Below, piece by piece: positions 8,480-17,237 of a DNA stretch of 64,000 nucleotides; position 1 is the first letter of the stretch, and each line of letters opens with the position of its first letter. The translations under genes and the position numbers were made by a program. The notes beneath the pieces were generated by a model that ran no database searches, was not told where the DNA came from, and saw only the letters and a program-made list of their open reading frames with translations. The DNA comes from Rhodospirillales bacterium 24-66-33 (GTDB taxonomy: Bacteria; Pseudomonadota; Alphaproteobacteria; Reyranellales; Reyranellaceae): the NCBI GenBank assembly GCA_002281855.1, contig NCHQ01000024.1, positions 62,001 through 126,000 on the forward strand, read 5' to 3'.

Positions 8480-9273
8480 CCCGCCAATTCCTTCGATCTA
8501 TGAGCTGCAGCTGCCAGGGCCTTGTCGAATACCGGCTGGATACCGTCACTTGCCATCAGGACCTGCAGCGCCGCGGCGGTCGTGCCGCCGGGACTGGTGA
8601 CGTTAACGCGCAACTGCGACGCCGGCTCCCCGGATTGCTTGAGGAGTTCGCCGCTTCCCACCACCGTGGCGCGGGCGAGCTGCATGGCCATGTCCGGTGG
8701 CAGGCCGGCCTTCGCGCCGGCCGCCGCCATCGCCTCGACCAGCAGGAAGACATAGGCCGGCCCGCTTCCCGAGAGCGCGGTGACGGGATCCATCAGCGCC
8801 TCGTCGTCGGCCCACAGGACCTGGCCGACCGCCTCCAGCAGCTCGTGACAGCGCTTCTTCTCCGCCGCCGTCACGCTCGCCGCCGCGGTTGCGACGGTGA
8901 TGCCCTGCCGTACCGCCGCCGGCGTGTTCGGCATGGAGCGCACGAGCTTGGCCGTATGGCCGAGACGGGCGGCGAAGTAGCCCAACGTCTTGCCGGCCGC
9001 GATCGACAGGAAGACCGAGCCCTGCGCGGCGAACCGCCGGAGATCGACCAGCGTCTCGTCCATCGACTGCGGCTTGACCGCCAGCACGACGATCTCCGGC
9101 GTCTCCTCCACCTCGGCCGAGGAGGAGACGACGCGCACACCGGCATGCCGCGGCTGGATCGCCTCGACCGGCTCGGCGACGACGATGTCGGCGGCCGGCA
9201 GGCCGCGCGCCAGCCAGCCGTCGAGCATGGCGCCGCCCATCTTGCCGCAACCGATCAGCAGCAGCTTGCCCAT
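8476..9273 (-). CDS. proC: Pyrroline-5-carboxylate reductase
   Basis: ProC reduces 1-pyrroline-5-carboxylate to proline with NAD(P)H, the final step of proline synthesis in the cytoplasm. The 265-residue chain begins with the dinucleotide fold GCGKMGGAML (residues 8-17). It contains the family signatures LVRSMPNTPAAVRQG and VTALSGSGPAYVFLLVEAM, and ends with the conserved NVTSPGGTTAAALQVL segment. The length is typical. It starts 4 nt after the enoyl-CoA hydratase homologue and overlaps the TetR gene downstream, forming a three-gene operon. Confidence 0.96.
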   Translation of the reverse strand: MGKLLLIGCGKMGGAMLDGWLARGLPAADIVVAEPVEAIQPRHAGVRVVSSSAEVEETPEIVVLAVKPQSMDETLVDLRRFAAQGSVFLSIAAGKTLGYFAARLGHTAKLVRSMPNTPAAVRQGITVATAAASVTAAEKKRCHELLEAVGQVLWADDEALMDPVTALSGSGPAYVFLLVEAMAAAGAKAGLPPDMAMQLARATVVGSGELLKQSGEPASQLRVNVTSPGGTTAAALQVLMASDGIQPVFDKALAAAAHRSKELAG

Positions 9274-9277
9274 CGCG

Positions 9278-10012
9278 TCAGCGTCCCTTGAAACTGGGCG
9301 ACCGCTTCTCGCGGAAGGCGGCGGCGCCCTCCTTGCGGTCCTCGGAATTGGCGATGGTCTCGAGCTTGTAACGCTCCGGCACGAAAACTTCGGCCGGGCC
9401 GCGCGGCAGGGTCTGGTTGGCGAAGTCCCGCAGGGTGCGGATCACCAGCGGTGCAGACTCGGCGATCACCTTGGCCATGCGGCGCGCCTCGGCGCGCTCC
9501 TGGCCGAGCGGCACGACCTTGTTCACGAAGCCCACGTCGTAGGCCCGCTTCACCGAAATCTCCTCGCCGAGCAGCAGCAACTCCATCGCGACTTTGTGCG
9601 GCATGCGCGAGACGATGCCCGGCATCAGCCCGCCGAATACGCCGACCTTGGCCTCAGGGTACATGAACTTCGTGGTATCGGCAGACACCATGAGATCACA
9701 CGTCATCACGAGACAGATACCGCCGCCGATCACCCAGCCCTGGGTGGCGGCAATGACGGGCTTGGTGAGCGCGTGGCTGACATGCGGCACCGCCTTCCAC
9801 ATCGCGGCCGGGGGATTGTGGAGATCGGCGCCGACGCAGAAGGCCGGGCCGTCGGCCTGCAGCACGGCGACCTGATCGTCGCCTTCCTCGAAAGCGCGAT
9901 AGGCCTCGTAGAGCCCGTCGCACAGCTCCTGCGTGAGAGCGTTGCGCTTCTCCGGGCGCATCATGGTGATGGTGGTGATACCTTCGCTCGACTCGACTTT
10001 GACCAGACTCAC
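9278..10012 (-). CDS. Enoyl-CoA hydratase/isomerase family protein
   Basis: This 244-residue crotonase-fold protein probably acts on an acyl-CoA thioester. Oxyanion-hole segments are visible as PAFCVGADLHN and GWVIGGGICLVMTCDL. The second catalytic glutamate is present in MYPEAKVGVFGG, but the first, which follows GGGC in true hydratases, is replaced: this protein reads GGGICL. One acidic residue only is typical of isomerases or other crotonase reactions, so hydration should not be assumed. It is the first gene of an operon with proC and tetR and is divergent from ubiK. The substrate is unknown. Confidence 0.85.
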   Translation of the reverse strand: MSLVKVESSEGITTITMMRPEKRNALTQELCDGLYEAYRAFEEGDDQVAVLQADGPAFCVGADLHNPPAAMWKAVPHVSHALTKPVIAATQGWVIGGGICLVMTCDLMVSADTTKFMYPEAKVGVFGGLMPGIVSRMPHKVAMELLLLGEEISVKRAYDVGFVNKVVPLGQERAEARRMAKVIAESAPLVIRTLRDFANQTLPRGPAEVFVPERYKLETIANSEDRKEGAAAFREKRSPSFKGR

Positions 10013-10081
10013 GGCGTCCTCCAGTGCTTCTTGCGCCGGATGCTACCAGCCGACCATACTCGCCGCATCAGGAGAGCTGAC

Positions 10082-10348
10082 ATGCAAACCCGCAATCCCT
10101 TCATCGACGACCTCACCAAGGTGGCCAACGGCGCCATGGGCGCGCTGACCGGCATGAAGGACGAGGTCGAAGCCCGCGTGCGCGACCAGATCGCCAAGAT
10201 CCTGGACGGCATGGACATCCCGCGCCGCGACGAGTTCGACGCCGTGAAGGCGATGGCCGCCAAGGCGCGTGAGGAGAACGAGGAGCTGAAGAAGCAGATC
10301 GCCGAACTGCAGGCGAAGCTCGCCGGCCCCTCCAGCCCGGAAGCGTAG
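10082..10348 (+). CDS. ubiK: Ubiquinone biosynthesis accessory factor UbiK
   Basis: This short 88-residue protein belongs to the UbiK/YqiC (BMFP) family, which supports aerobic ubiquinone synthesis together with UbiJ and binds membranes through an amphipathic N-terminus. It starts MQTRNPFIDDLTKVANGA. The C-terminal half is a coiled coil (AKAREENEELKKQIAELQAK) that drives trimerisation in the family. The ATG at 10082 is chosen because the domain begins there; a longer upstream frame has no family similarity. It is divergent from the hydratase-proC operon. In other alphaproteobacteria it often sits beside lgt, which here lies 11 kb away. Confidence 0.88.
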   Translation: MQTRNPFIDDLTKVANGAMGALTGMKDEVEARVRDQIAKILDGMDIPRRDEFDAVKAMAAKAREENEELKKQIAELQAKLAGPSSPEA

Positions 10349-10387
10349 GGCGCGAGAACGGGCGGCAAGAAAAGGTCGCTCGCTGCG

Positions 10388-11302
10388 CTACAGCGCCCCG
10401 ACCGACTTCAGATAGAGGTCGCTCGCCTCCTTCGTGACCTTCCCCGCCTTGCCGTCGCCGATCAGGCGTCCGTCGACCTTCGTCACGGGCGTGACGCCGC
10501 CCAAGGTGCCGGTCACGAAGGCTTCGTCGGCCGAGTAGACCTGCGCCAGGGTGAAGTCGCATTCCTTCGCGACGTTGCCGGCCGCGCGCCAGGCGTCGAT
10601 CACGTTCTGCTGGGTGATGCCCTTGAAGCTGTAGAGACCGGTCGAGGTCCACAGCTCGCGGCCGCGCACGATGAAGAAGTTGGTCGAATTGCAGGAGGCC
10701 ACGAAGCCGCGCGGATCGAGCATCAGCGCCTCGTCGGCGCCGGCCTTGATGGCCTGGATCAGCGCCTGGATGAGGTTGAGCCGGGAGTGCGAATTGAGGC
10801 GCAGGTCGAACTGGTCGGGGTTGGTCGTGCGGAAGGTCGAAGTGAAGAGCGCGTAGCCTTTGGCCTTGGCCTCGGGGATCGGCGTCTTGTATTCGGCGAC
10901 GCAGACGATCGTCGCCTTGCCGATCACGAAGCGCGGATCCTGATTGGGCGTCTTCTTGAGGCCGCGCGTGATCATGAGGCGGACATGCGCGCCGTCGGTC
11001 ATGCCGTTCTTCGCCAGCGTATCGGTCACCACCTTCGTCACGCCGGCGCGGTCGAGCCCGATGTCGAGATCGATTGAGCGCGCGCCCTCGAACAGGCGAT
11101 CGAGATGGGCGTCGAGGCTGATCAGCTTGCCCTTCACGAGACGCAGCCCCTCCCACACGCCGTCGCCCAGCACGAAGCCGGAATCGAACACCGAGACGCT
11201 GGCCTCGTTGCGGGCCGCGAACGCGCCGTTCACGTAGACCAGCACCTGGTCGTTGCGCGCATCGGCCAGATAGGCCTGGGCGCTCGCCTGTTCCGTCGTC
11301 AT
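10388..11302 (-). CDS. Class IV aminotransferase-like protein lacking the PLP lysine
   Basis: The 304-residue protein has the class IV PLP fold: SVFDSGFVLGDGVWEGLR near residues 37-54, then GADEALMLDPRGFVASCNST (188-207), and a GTLGGVTPV motif near the C-terminus. By position the cofactor lysine should lie just before the LNLIQAL helix. Here that segment is NSHSRLNLIQAL, with R174 (codon CGG) or H172 where lysine is expected, so normal transamination is doubtful. It is the last gene of an amino acid ABC transporter operon, 10 nt after the ATPase gene, which suggests a role with the imported compound. D-amino acid or branched-chain aminotransferase is the nearest general family. Confidence 0.82.
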   Translation of the reverse strand: MTTEQASAQAYLADARNDQVLVYVNGAFAARNEASVSVFDSGFVLGDGVWEGLRLVKGKLISLDAHLDRLFEGARSIDLDIGLDRAGVTKVVTDTLAKNGMTDGAHVRLMITRGLKKTPNQDPRFVIGKATIVCVAEYKTPIPEAKAKGYALFTSTFRTTNPDQFDLRLNSHSRLNLIQALIQAIKAGADEALMLDPRGFVASCNSTNFFIVRGRELWTSTGLYSFKGITQQNVIDAWRAAGNVAKECDFTLAQVYSADEAFVTGTLGGVTPVTKVDGRLIGDGKAGKVTKEASDLYLKSVGAL

Positions 11303-11312
11303 GGCAGTTTCC

Positions 11313-12076
<764 letters not shown>

Positions 12077-12080
<4 letters not shown>

Positions 12081-12739
12081 TCGTCCCGCCTCAGCCGTCG
12101 TTCGAGGAAATAGCTGAACTGGACCAGCGGCCACAGGAAGACGAAGAAGATCACCGCAACGGCGGTATAGGCCTCGATCGGATTGTAGTTGAGCGAGGCG
12201 ATCAGCTTGCCCTGCTGCAGCAGCTCGACATAGGCCACGGCCGAGGCCAGCGTCGACATCTTGAAGATCTCGATGGCGCGGTTGGTCAGCGCCGGCAGCA
12301 TGCGCTTCAGCGCCTGGGGCAGAATGATGCGCCGCATCGCCTGGCCCCAGCGCATGCCGAGCGCCCGCGCGCCATCCCACTGACCGGTCTCGATCGACTG
12401 GATGCCGCCGCGATAGATCTCGGCCGAGAAAGCCGCCGAGTTGAGCGAGATGCCGAGCGAGGCAGCGGCGAGCGGACTGATCTGGAAGGGCAGCAGGATC
12501 GGCAGGGCGAAATAGAACCACAGGATCTGCACGAGCACCGGCGTATTGCGGAAGAACTCGACGAAGACCGTGGCGGGGATGTGAAGCCAGCGATTGCGCG
12601 AATAGCGCCCGAGGCCGACGAGGAGCCCGAGGCTCAGCCCCAGCACCAGGCAGATCGCGAAGATGCGCAGGGTGCCGGCGGCGCCGACCAGCAGCGCATC
12701 GGTGTTGTCGAAGACCGAGGCGAAATCCCAGCGCATCAA
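12077..12739 (-). CDS. Polar amino acid ABC transporter permease
   Basis: The 220-residue inner-membrane protein is a HisM/GlnP-type permease with about five membrane helices. The EAA-loop that docks to the ATPase is visible as GARALGMRWGQAMRRIILPQ. The N-terminal part has FVEFFRNTPVLVQILWFYF, the usual first periplasmic-helix motif. It is similar to the neighbouring permease at 12750-13430, with which it should form a heterodimer. The genes are spaced 10 nt apart. Confidence 0.92.
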
Positions 12740-12749
12740 TGCACCCCTC

Positions 12750-13430
12750 TCAATGCACTGTGCTCTCGCCGCTGCGGGCCAACCGCAGCTCGACCAGGCG
12801 CGCGACCTGGCTGGCGAGGAAGATCACGACGAAATAGATCAGCGCCACGACCGTGTAGGTCTCGAGCGGCCTGAAAGTTTTCTGCGAGATCTCGTTGGCC
12901 GCAAACAGCAGGTCGGCATAGGAGATGGTGGCGATCAGCGTCGTGGTCTTCATGAGCTCGATGGCGCGCTCCATGAAGGCCGGGATCATGCGCTTCACCG
13001 CCTGCGGCAGGATGATGCGCCGCAACGCCTGGTCGTGGCGCATGCCGATCGCGCGCGCGCCGTCCCACTGGCCGCGCTCGATCGACTGGATGCCGGCGCG
13101 GAACACCTCGGCGAAGAACGAAGCCGACTGGATCGAGAAAGTGACGGCGCCGGCCACGAACGGCGTCATCTCGATGCCGACCAGGATCGGCAGGGCGAAG
13201 AAGAACCAGAAGAGCTGGACCAGCGGCGGTGTCGTCCGGAACACCTCGATGACGAAGCCCGCCGGCCAGGACAGAAAGCACCGCGGCGAGAGTCGCAGCA
13301 GGGCCAGCGCCAGACCCAGCACGACACCGCAGACCAGTGCCGTGCCCGTGATCTTGAGCGTGTTCGCCAGGCCCTCTGCCAAAAACGGTGCGTTGGCGAG
13401 GACCGGCGCGAAGTCCCACTGATAGGCCAA
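12750..13430 (-). CDS. Polar amino acid ABC transporter permease
   Basis: The 226-residue membrane protein is the partner of the following permease. It has VIEVFRTTPPLVQLFWFFF and the EAA-loop GARAIGMRHDQALRRIILPQ, the two best marks of HisQ/GlnP-type subunits. It begins 12 nt after the substrate-binding protein stop. The presence of two distinct permeases, one ATPase and one binding protein gives a complete polar amino acid importer. Confidence 0.92.
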   Translation of the reverse strand: MAYQWDFAPVLANAPFLAEGLANTLKITGTALVCGVVLGLALALLRLSPRCFLSWPAGFVIEVFRTTPPLVQLFWFFFALPILVGIEMTPFVAGAVTFSIQSASFFAEVFRAGIQSIERGQWDGARAIGMRHDQALRRIILPQAVKRMIPAFMERAIELMKTTTLIATISYADLLFAANEISQKTFRPLETYTVVALIYFVVIFLASQVARLVELRLARSGESTVH

Positions 13431-13442
13431 GGACGAAGTTGC

Positions 13443-14276
13443 CTACTTGATCATTTCTTTCATGACCGGCGGCGCGGACTTGGGATCGAGGCCGAAGTCG
13501 GCGATCGCCTGCTCGTACCACTTCTGCGTCTGGCCGCTCTTGTAGTAGTCGGCGAACTGCTTATCGACCCACGCGGTGAAGGCGGTATCGCCCTTGCGAA
13601 GGGCCGCGCTCGAAGGCTGCGATTCGGCGGGCAGCGGCACCACGATCTTGCCCTTGCCGAGCCGCTGGCGGGCGGCCAGCAGCGGTGGATGGAACAGCAG
13701 CACGGCATCGACCCTCCCCGACTGGAAGGCGGCGATCGCCTCGGCATTGCCGGGGAAGCGCTGGATGTCGGCCTTGGGCGTGTGCTGGGTCGCCCAGCGG
13801 TCCATGGTCGAGGCCTGCGGCACGGCGATGCGCACGCCCTGCTTGTTGAGGTCCTCCCAGGTCTTCGCATTGAGGTCGTCGCGCGCCAGCACGGCGAGCG
13901 AGTACCAGAGGAGCGGATTCTCCGGGAAGTTGGCGGCCTGTTTGCGTTCCGACGTGGCGTCGAGCATGAACATGATGTCGATCTTGTCGCCCTGGAGTGC
14001 GGCGATCGCGTTGCCCCAGCTCACCTCGACCGGCTCGAACTTCACGCCCAGCGACTGCGCCATCGCCTTGCCCATCGAGATACCGAGACCCGACGCCCAT
14101 TGTCCGGTCTTGGGGTCCTTCGAGTACCAGGGCGGCGCCTGGGTGACGCCGACGCGCAGCACGCCGCGCTTCTTCACCTCGTCGAGCGTGCCCTCGGCGC
14201 GTGCGGCGAAGGGAATGGCCAGCGCGGCGGCACTCGCGGCCGCGACGGCGAACAACGAACGTCGATTGATGGTCAT
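13443..14276 (-). CDS. Amino acid ABC transporter substrate-binding protein
   Basis: The 277-residue periplasmic protein belongs to the extracellular solute-binding family 3. Its signal sequence begins MTINRRSLFAVAAAS, which has a twin-arginine-like RRS, and is cleaved near AARAEG. The mature start, KRGVLRVGVTQAPPWYSKDP, is the typical ligand-lobe entry. The ligand is not evident from sequence. The ATG overlaps the last codons of the upstream GntR regulator gene (ATGA-type coupling), so regulator and transporter share an mRNA. Confidence 0.9.
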   Translation of the reverse strand: MTINRRSLFAVAAASAAALAIPFAARAEGTLDEVKKRGVLRVGVTQAPPWYSKDPKTGQWASGLGISMGKAMAQSLGVKFEPVEVSWGNAIAALQGDKIDIMFMLDATSERKQAANFPENPLLWYSLAVLARDDLNAKTWEDLNKQGVRIAVPQASTMDRWATQHTPKADIQRFPGNAEAIAAFQSGRVDAVLLFHPPLLAARQRLGKGKIVVPLPAESQPSSAALRKGDTAFTAWVDKQFADYYKSGQTQKWYEQAIADFGLDPKSAPPVMKEMIK

Positions 14277-15007
14277 GATTTGACTCCCCTTTTTGGCTTC
14301 CCCGAAGAATCCGGCATCGAGCGCAGAAACGTCTCCGTCGTTTCCATGCCGCGACGCATGTGATCGGCGATCTCGGCCTTCATCGCCTCGAAGTCCTGCC
14401 CGAAGGCCGCCTTGATGTAGCTGTCATGGCTGTCGCGCTTCGGCCCGCGGCGACCGTGGGCGCGATGATGCGCCGCCCAGTAGAGTTGCAGCCGACCGCG
14501 CAGGCCATGCCAGGCCCGCTGCAGCAATTTGTGGCCGCTCGCCTCGTAGACGAGGCCGTGGAATTCGAGTTCGGTCAGGATGCTGGCGCGATCGTCGCCC
14601 GCGTCGATCGTGGCGATCAGCGCCTCGTTGCGGCGCTTGAGCTCGGCGCGAAAGCGATCGTCGCGGCGCGGCCAGACCTGCTCGAAGGCGAAGGTCTCCA
14701 GCACGGTGCGCAGCGAATAGATCTCGTGGATGTCGTCGACCGAAAGCTCGGCCACACGCGTGCCGGTATAGGGCACGGTCACCACCAGCCCCTCCTCGAT
14801 CAACTGGCGCAGCGCCTCGCGCAACGGCCCGCGGCTGACGTCGAAGCGCTCGGACAGCGCGGTCTCGACCAGCGGCGCCCCCGGCGGGATGTCGCCCGCC
14901 AGGATCGCGTGCCGCAGCCGCTCGACGATGTGCGCGCGCAACGTCGCCTTCGGCACACGGTCGAAAAGCGCGTCCACTCCCCGCGTCGAAAGATCGGAAA
15001 TAGCCAA
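14273..15007 (-). CDS. GntR family transcriptional regulator (FCD domain)
   Basis: The 244-residue protein has a winged-helix GntR domain (about 20-90; LRHAILAGDIPPGAPLVETA and SRGPLREALRQLIEEGLV) and an all-alpha FCD effector domain, as in FadR-type regulators. It is the first gene of the amino acid ABC operon and is likely to control it in response to the transported compound or a catabolite. The promoter should be in 15008-15105, which is AT-richer than its surroundings, but I see no clear operator. Confidence 0.9.
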   Translation of the reverse strand: MAISDLSTRGVDALFDRVPKATLRAHIVERLRHAILAGDIPPGAPLVETALSERFDVSRGPLREALRQLIEEGLVVTVPYTGTRVAELSVDDIHEIYSLRTVLETFAFEQVWPRRDDRFRAELKRRNEALIATIDAGDDRASILTELEFHGLVYEASGHKLLQRAWHGLRGRLQLYWAAHHRAHGRRGPKRDSHDSYIKAAFGQDFEAMKAEIADHMRRGMETTETFLRSMPDSSGKPKRGVKS

Positions 15008-15105
15008 ACTGCCCTCGGAATGGCGGATCGTCGATTGTCAACAATGTGTCATAGCCGAACGCTGGCGCACAATAGAAACCTCGGAATGCCACCAGCCGGC
15101 CGAAA

Positions 15106-15750
15106 CTAGACGTAGCAGGTCAGTCGTTTGCCGGGCAGCAGGTCATAGGGCGCTCTCCACCCGGGAAGCTCCGCCATGCGCAGAAGCCACGCATTCACGG
15201 CGGGATGGCTGACCGTAAGATCATACCCGGCCTCCCGCTTCGGGAAGGACAGATAGGCCATCATTGAGATATCGGCGATCGTCGGCCGGTCGCCGATCAT
15301 GAACGGGCGCTCCAGAAGGTGGCCGTTCAGGATCGTCAGATAGTCGTCGAGGCGCCGACGCATATAGGCCAGTACGGCGGGATCGGGTGAGGGCGTGAAC
15401 GCCCGATAGTAACGATAGGTCGCCATGTAGCCGCTGAGCTTGTGGTTGTCCCAGAACAGCCAGCGAAGGATTTCGAACCTCTCCTCATCGCTCCGACCGC
15501 CAAACTGGCCGTGGCGTTCGGCGAGCCGCAGCAGGATCGGCGCCGTCTGAGTGAGGCGTTGCAGACCCTCCTCGAGAACCGGGATCTCGCCCATGACATT
15601 GACGCGGGCGCGCCACTCGGGGGTTCGCGTGACGCCACCGCCGAAGTCGGTCCAGACCGGTTCGAAGGTCTGGCCGCACAGCGTGAGCATCAGCGCCAGC
15701 TTGTAGCTGTTGCCGGACTCCGGGAAGTAATGCAGGCGATAGTTGGTCAT
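15106..15750 (-). CDS. Glutathione S-transferase family protein
   Basis: The 214-residue protein starts TNYRLHYFPESGNSYKLALM, giving the thioredoxin fold with a Ser in the catalytic loop. It has a cis-proline in MGEIPVLEEG, and the C-terminal helical domain contains RPTIADISMMAYL, where the conserved N-capping Asp is present. ATG 15750 is chosen because the fold begins there; ATG 15762 and GTG 15786 are in-frame alternatives and none has a clear ribosome-binding site. It lies 78 to 114 nt downstream of a LysR gene on the same strand. The substrate is unknown. Confidence 0.82.
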   Translation of the reverse strand: MTNYRLHYFPESGNSYKLALMLTLCGQTFEPVWTDFGGGVTRTPEWRARVNVMGEIPVLEEGLQRLTQTAPILLRLAERHGQFGGRSDEERFEILRWLFWDNHKLSGYMATYRYYRAFTPSPDPAVLAYMRRRLDDYLTILNGHLLERPFMIGDRPTIADISMMAYLSFPKREAGYDLTVSHPAVNAWLLRMAELPGWRAPYDLLPGKRLTCYV

Positions 15751-15864
15751 GCGCGACGCCATTCCCCGGACGCAGTCTTTGATCACCGTGACCGTAGAGC
15801 CCGGCGTCCGGTGCGACCATTCAGTTCTCGGCCGATGACTTCAGGAATCGTCAACGCCGCACCT

Positions 15865-16749
15865 TCAGGCGGCAGCGGCGGCTTCGCCCATCAACCAGCT
15901 ACGGAAGAGATCGAACCGGTTCGACTCGATGCGATCGGTCCGCCGAACGAGATGGAAGCTTCTGGAAAGTGTCACGTCATCCTGCCAGAGGCGCACGAGC
16001 CGGCCGCTCTCCAGATAAGGCCGCACGAGGGGATCGAGGCCGATGGCGGCCCCGAGTCCGGCCGCTGCCGCCTCGTAGACAAGCTGAAGATTGTCGAAGC
16101 TCCTGTAAGGACCTTGGCCAAGGCCGATGCCGGCGTGCCGAAACCATTCCGGCCAGAAATCGGGCTGATGACTGGATCCAATGAGAGTCTGTCGTGCGAG
16201 GTCGGCCGGGCTCCTGAGCCGCTTGCGGGCGACGAAGTCCGGAGTCGCGACCGGATACGCCTTTATCGGTAGAAACCTCTGTCCGACCGTTCCCGGCCAG
16301 GGTCCGAGACCCAGGCGAATGGCGCAGTCGAGATCGTCGCGCTCGCGCAGTTCCACGATATCCGGCGAGGTCTCAATTTCGACGTCCAGTCCCGCGAGAC
16401 GCAATCGGCTGCGCGCAAGCCTGGGCACGAGCCAGTTCGCGGCAAAGGTCGGGATGACGCTGACCTTGAAGGCGTCACGGCGAACCGGCGACGTGGCGGC
16501 AATCGTCGCCTTCCACACGCAATCCCAGGCGGGGCCCAGTTCCGAGAAATATTTCTCGCCCGCCTCCGTGAGGCTGAGACCCCGTGGCTGGCGGTCGAAG
16601 AGTTTCGCGCCGAGGTAGCGCTCCAGAATCTGGATCCTGCGGCTCACCGCCGGGACCGTGATGCTCAACCTCGCCGCGGCTTGCGCGAGATTGCCGACAC
16701 GCGCCACGACGACAAAGGCTTCGATGGACCGCAGGGGGAGCTGGCTCAT
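15865..16749 (-). CDS. LysR family transcriptional regulator (GcvA-like)
   Basis: The 294-residue regulator has an N-terminal winged helix (LPLRSIEAFVVVARVGNLAQ, with LSITVPAVSRRIQILERYLG as recognition region) and a periplasmic-binding-protein-like effector domain from about 90 on. The segment LDCAIRLGLGPWPG is of the GcvA subgroup. It lies between cynS and the GST gene on the same strand. It may act on either; CynR, the classic cyanate regulator, is also of the LysR family, but assignment as cynR is not supported by sequence alone. Confidence 0.88.
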   Translation of the reverse strand: MSQLPLRSIEAFVVVARVGNLAQAAARLSITVPAVSRRIQILERYLGAKLFDRQPRGLSLTEAGEKYFSELGPAWDCVWKATIAATSPVRRDAFKVSVIPTFAANWLVPRLARSRLRLAGLDVEIETSPDIVELRERDDLDCAIRLGLGPWPGTVGQRFLPIKAYPVATPDFVARKRLRSPADLARQTLIGSSHQPDFWPEWFRHAGIGLGQGPYRSFDNLQLVYEAAAAGLGAAIGLDPLVRPYLESGRLVRLWQDDVTLSRSFHLVRRTDRIESNRFDLFRSWLMGEAAAAA

Positions 16750-16790
16750 GAAACCAGTCTACCCCCACGCAGCTGCTTCCGGGACAGGCG

Positions 16791-17237
16791 TCAGTAGCTC
16801 TTGTATCCCAGGAACTTGCCCGACATCGCGATCTTCACCCGGTCGCCCTTCTGGTCGGGCTGGCGCTCCATCGTCATGTCGAAGTCGATGGCGCTCATGA
16901 TGCCGTCGCCGAATTCCTCCTGGATCAGTTCCTTCCAGGTCGTGCCGTAGACCTGCACCAGCTCGTAGAAGCGGTAGATCAGCGGGTCGGTCGGCGGGAT
17001 CTGGGGCAGCGAGCCGCGATAGGGCACCTCCTGCAGCAGCAGGACTTCTTCCTTGCCCAGGCCGAACAGCTTGCCGGCCTTGGTGGCCTGCTCCTTGGTC
17101 ATCTTCATCTGGCCCATGCAGGCCGCAGTGACGATGATCTTCGAGGCACCGCCGATCTTCTTGGCGATGTCTTCCCAGGTCAGTTCCTTCATGCGCTTGG
17201 CGGTCAGGATCTTCTCTGTGACTTCAGCCCGCTTCAT
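16791..17237 (-). CDS. cynS: Cyanate hydratase (cyanase)
   Basis: Cyanase converts cyanate and bicarbonate to ammonia and CO2 (via carbamate) in a cytoplasmic decamer. The 148-residue length is close to the E. coli enzyme (156). By comparison with the known catalytic triad Arg, Glu, Ser, the residues here are R89 and E92 in IYRFYELVQVYG and S115 in GDGIMSAIDF. An N-terminal helix-turn-helix-like domain is present (MKELTWEDIAKKIGGAS). The ATG at 17237 overlaps the stop of the ABC ATPase gene, so hydrolysis is co-expressed with uptake. Confidence 0.96.
   Translation of the reverse strand: MKRAEVTEKILTAKRMKELTWEDIAKKIGGASKIIVTAACMGQMKMTKEQATKAGKLFGLGKEEVLLLQEVPYRGSLPQIPPTDPLIYRFYELVQVYGTTWKELIQEEFGDGIMSAIDFDMTMERQPDQKGDRVKIAMSGKFLGYKSY

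Noticed and set aside
15865..16749. LysR gene as cynR
   Set aside because: The effector domain resembles the GcvA subgroup and the gene is downstream of cynS, not divergent from it as cynR usually is. Family membership alone is not enough.
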